A stretch of 5,717 bases of DNA from positions 1 through 5,717 of the forward strand of contig JANWHV010000221.1 in the NCBI GenBank assembly GCA_025450255.1. The letters run 5' to 3'. Under the pieces are notes generated by a model that ran no database searches, was not told where the DNA came from, and worked only from the letters and a program-made list of their open reading frames with translations. The position numbers and the translations under genes were made by a program. This stretch comes from Chloroflexota bacterium. Lineage in GTDB: Bacteria; Chloroflexota; UBA5177; JANWHV01. Shown here piece after piece: positions 5,553-5,717 of this stretch (the stretch's first letter is position 1; each line of letters begins with the position of its first letter).

Positions 5553-5717
5553 CTAACCTCCCATGCCCGCGGCGGCCAGCCGCCGCAGGCCGTCGATCTG
5601 CAACCGCACCAGGCGGCGAAAGCTTTCGTCACGGTCGAGCGCCATGGCGAAGTTGCCCGCCGCCTCCAGGGTGGCGAAGCCGTGGACAATCGAGCGGATG
5701 CCGCGGACGGCATGCAG
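5553..5717 (-). CDS. C-terminal end of a TetR/AcrR-family transcriptional regulator (WHG/TetR_C-type domain), 5' end outside window
   Basis: The minus-strand frame entering from the right edge gives 54 residues ending at a TAG at 5555-5553: LHAVRGIRSIVHGFATLEAA, then GNFAMALDRDESFRRLVRLQ, then IDGLRRLAAAGMGG. The pattern 'R(S)IVHGFxxLEAxGxFxxxLDxDESFxRLV' is characteristic of the ligand-binding/dimerisation domain of TetR regulators of the WHG type. The DNA-binding helix-turn-helix is beyond the window. It would repress nearby genes in response to a small molecule, but the target is not identifiable here. The strong palindrome follows 13 nt after the stop. Confidence 0.8.
   Translation of the reverse strand: MHAVRGIRSIVHGFATLEAAGNFAMALDRDESFRRLVRLQIDGLRRLAAAGMGG

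Overview
The window is GC-rich chromosomal DNA, probably from a high-GC soil-type bacterium. A conserved two-TM membrane protein and the form of the NadR remnant resemble proteins I associate with Actinomycetota and Ktedonobacteria-like Chloroflexota. That placement is a family-level impression, not a measured result. I find no rRNA, tRNA, CRISPR array, integrase or transposase.

Layout. (1) 1-67: the last codons of a + strand gene, possibly an ABC-transporter ATPase tail. (2) 68-254: convergent intergenic DNA with nothing recognisable. (3) 255-2888, minus strand: a complete three-gene ABC importer operon, transcribed in the order NMT1/THI5-like substrate-binding protein, ATPase, permease. The genes are separated by 1 nt or overlap by 4 nt. 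(4) 2889-3286: a divergent promoter region with a candidate minus-strand -10 box, a short inverted repeat and a leader hairpin. (5) 3287-3844, plus strand: a 185-aa membrane protein with two TM segments, followed by a perfect 21-bp stem-loop at 3875-3924. (6) 4009-4852, plus strand: an aminoglycoside-phosphotransferase (APH)-family gene broken by one frameshift. (7) about 4823-5444, minus strand: a decayed nadR-like gene that has lost its 5' end, the kinase P-loop and its 3' end. Its 3' end meets the 3' end of the APH gene tail to tail. (8) 5501-5539: an AT-rich perfect 16-bp-arm palindrome. (9) 5553-5717, minus strand: the C-terminal end of a TetR-type regulator that begins outside the window.

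How it works together. The ABC operon encodes a whole importer, probably for a thiamine-pyrimidine-like, riboflavin-like or related small heterocyclic compound. The ligand cannot be fixed from sequence, and no TPP or FMN riboswitch is visible upstream. The right-hand third (4.0-5.55 kb) is a decay zone: two adjacent enzyme genes are inactivated, with at least one deletion at their junction, and palindromes sit at or near its edges. I do not see evidence for an undescribed multi-gene system. The most unusual parts are the decay zone and the two strong palindromes.
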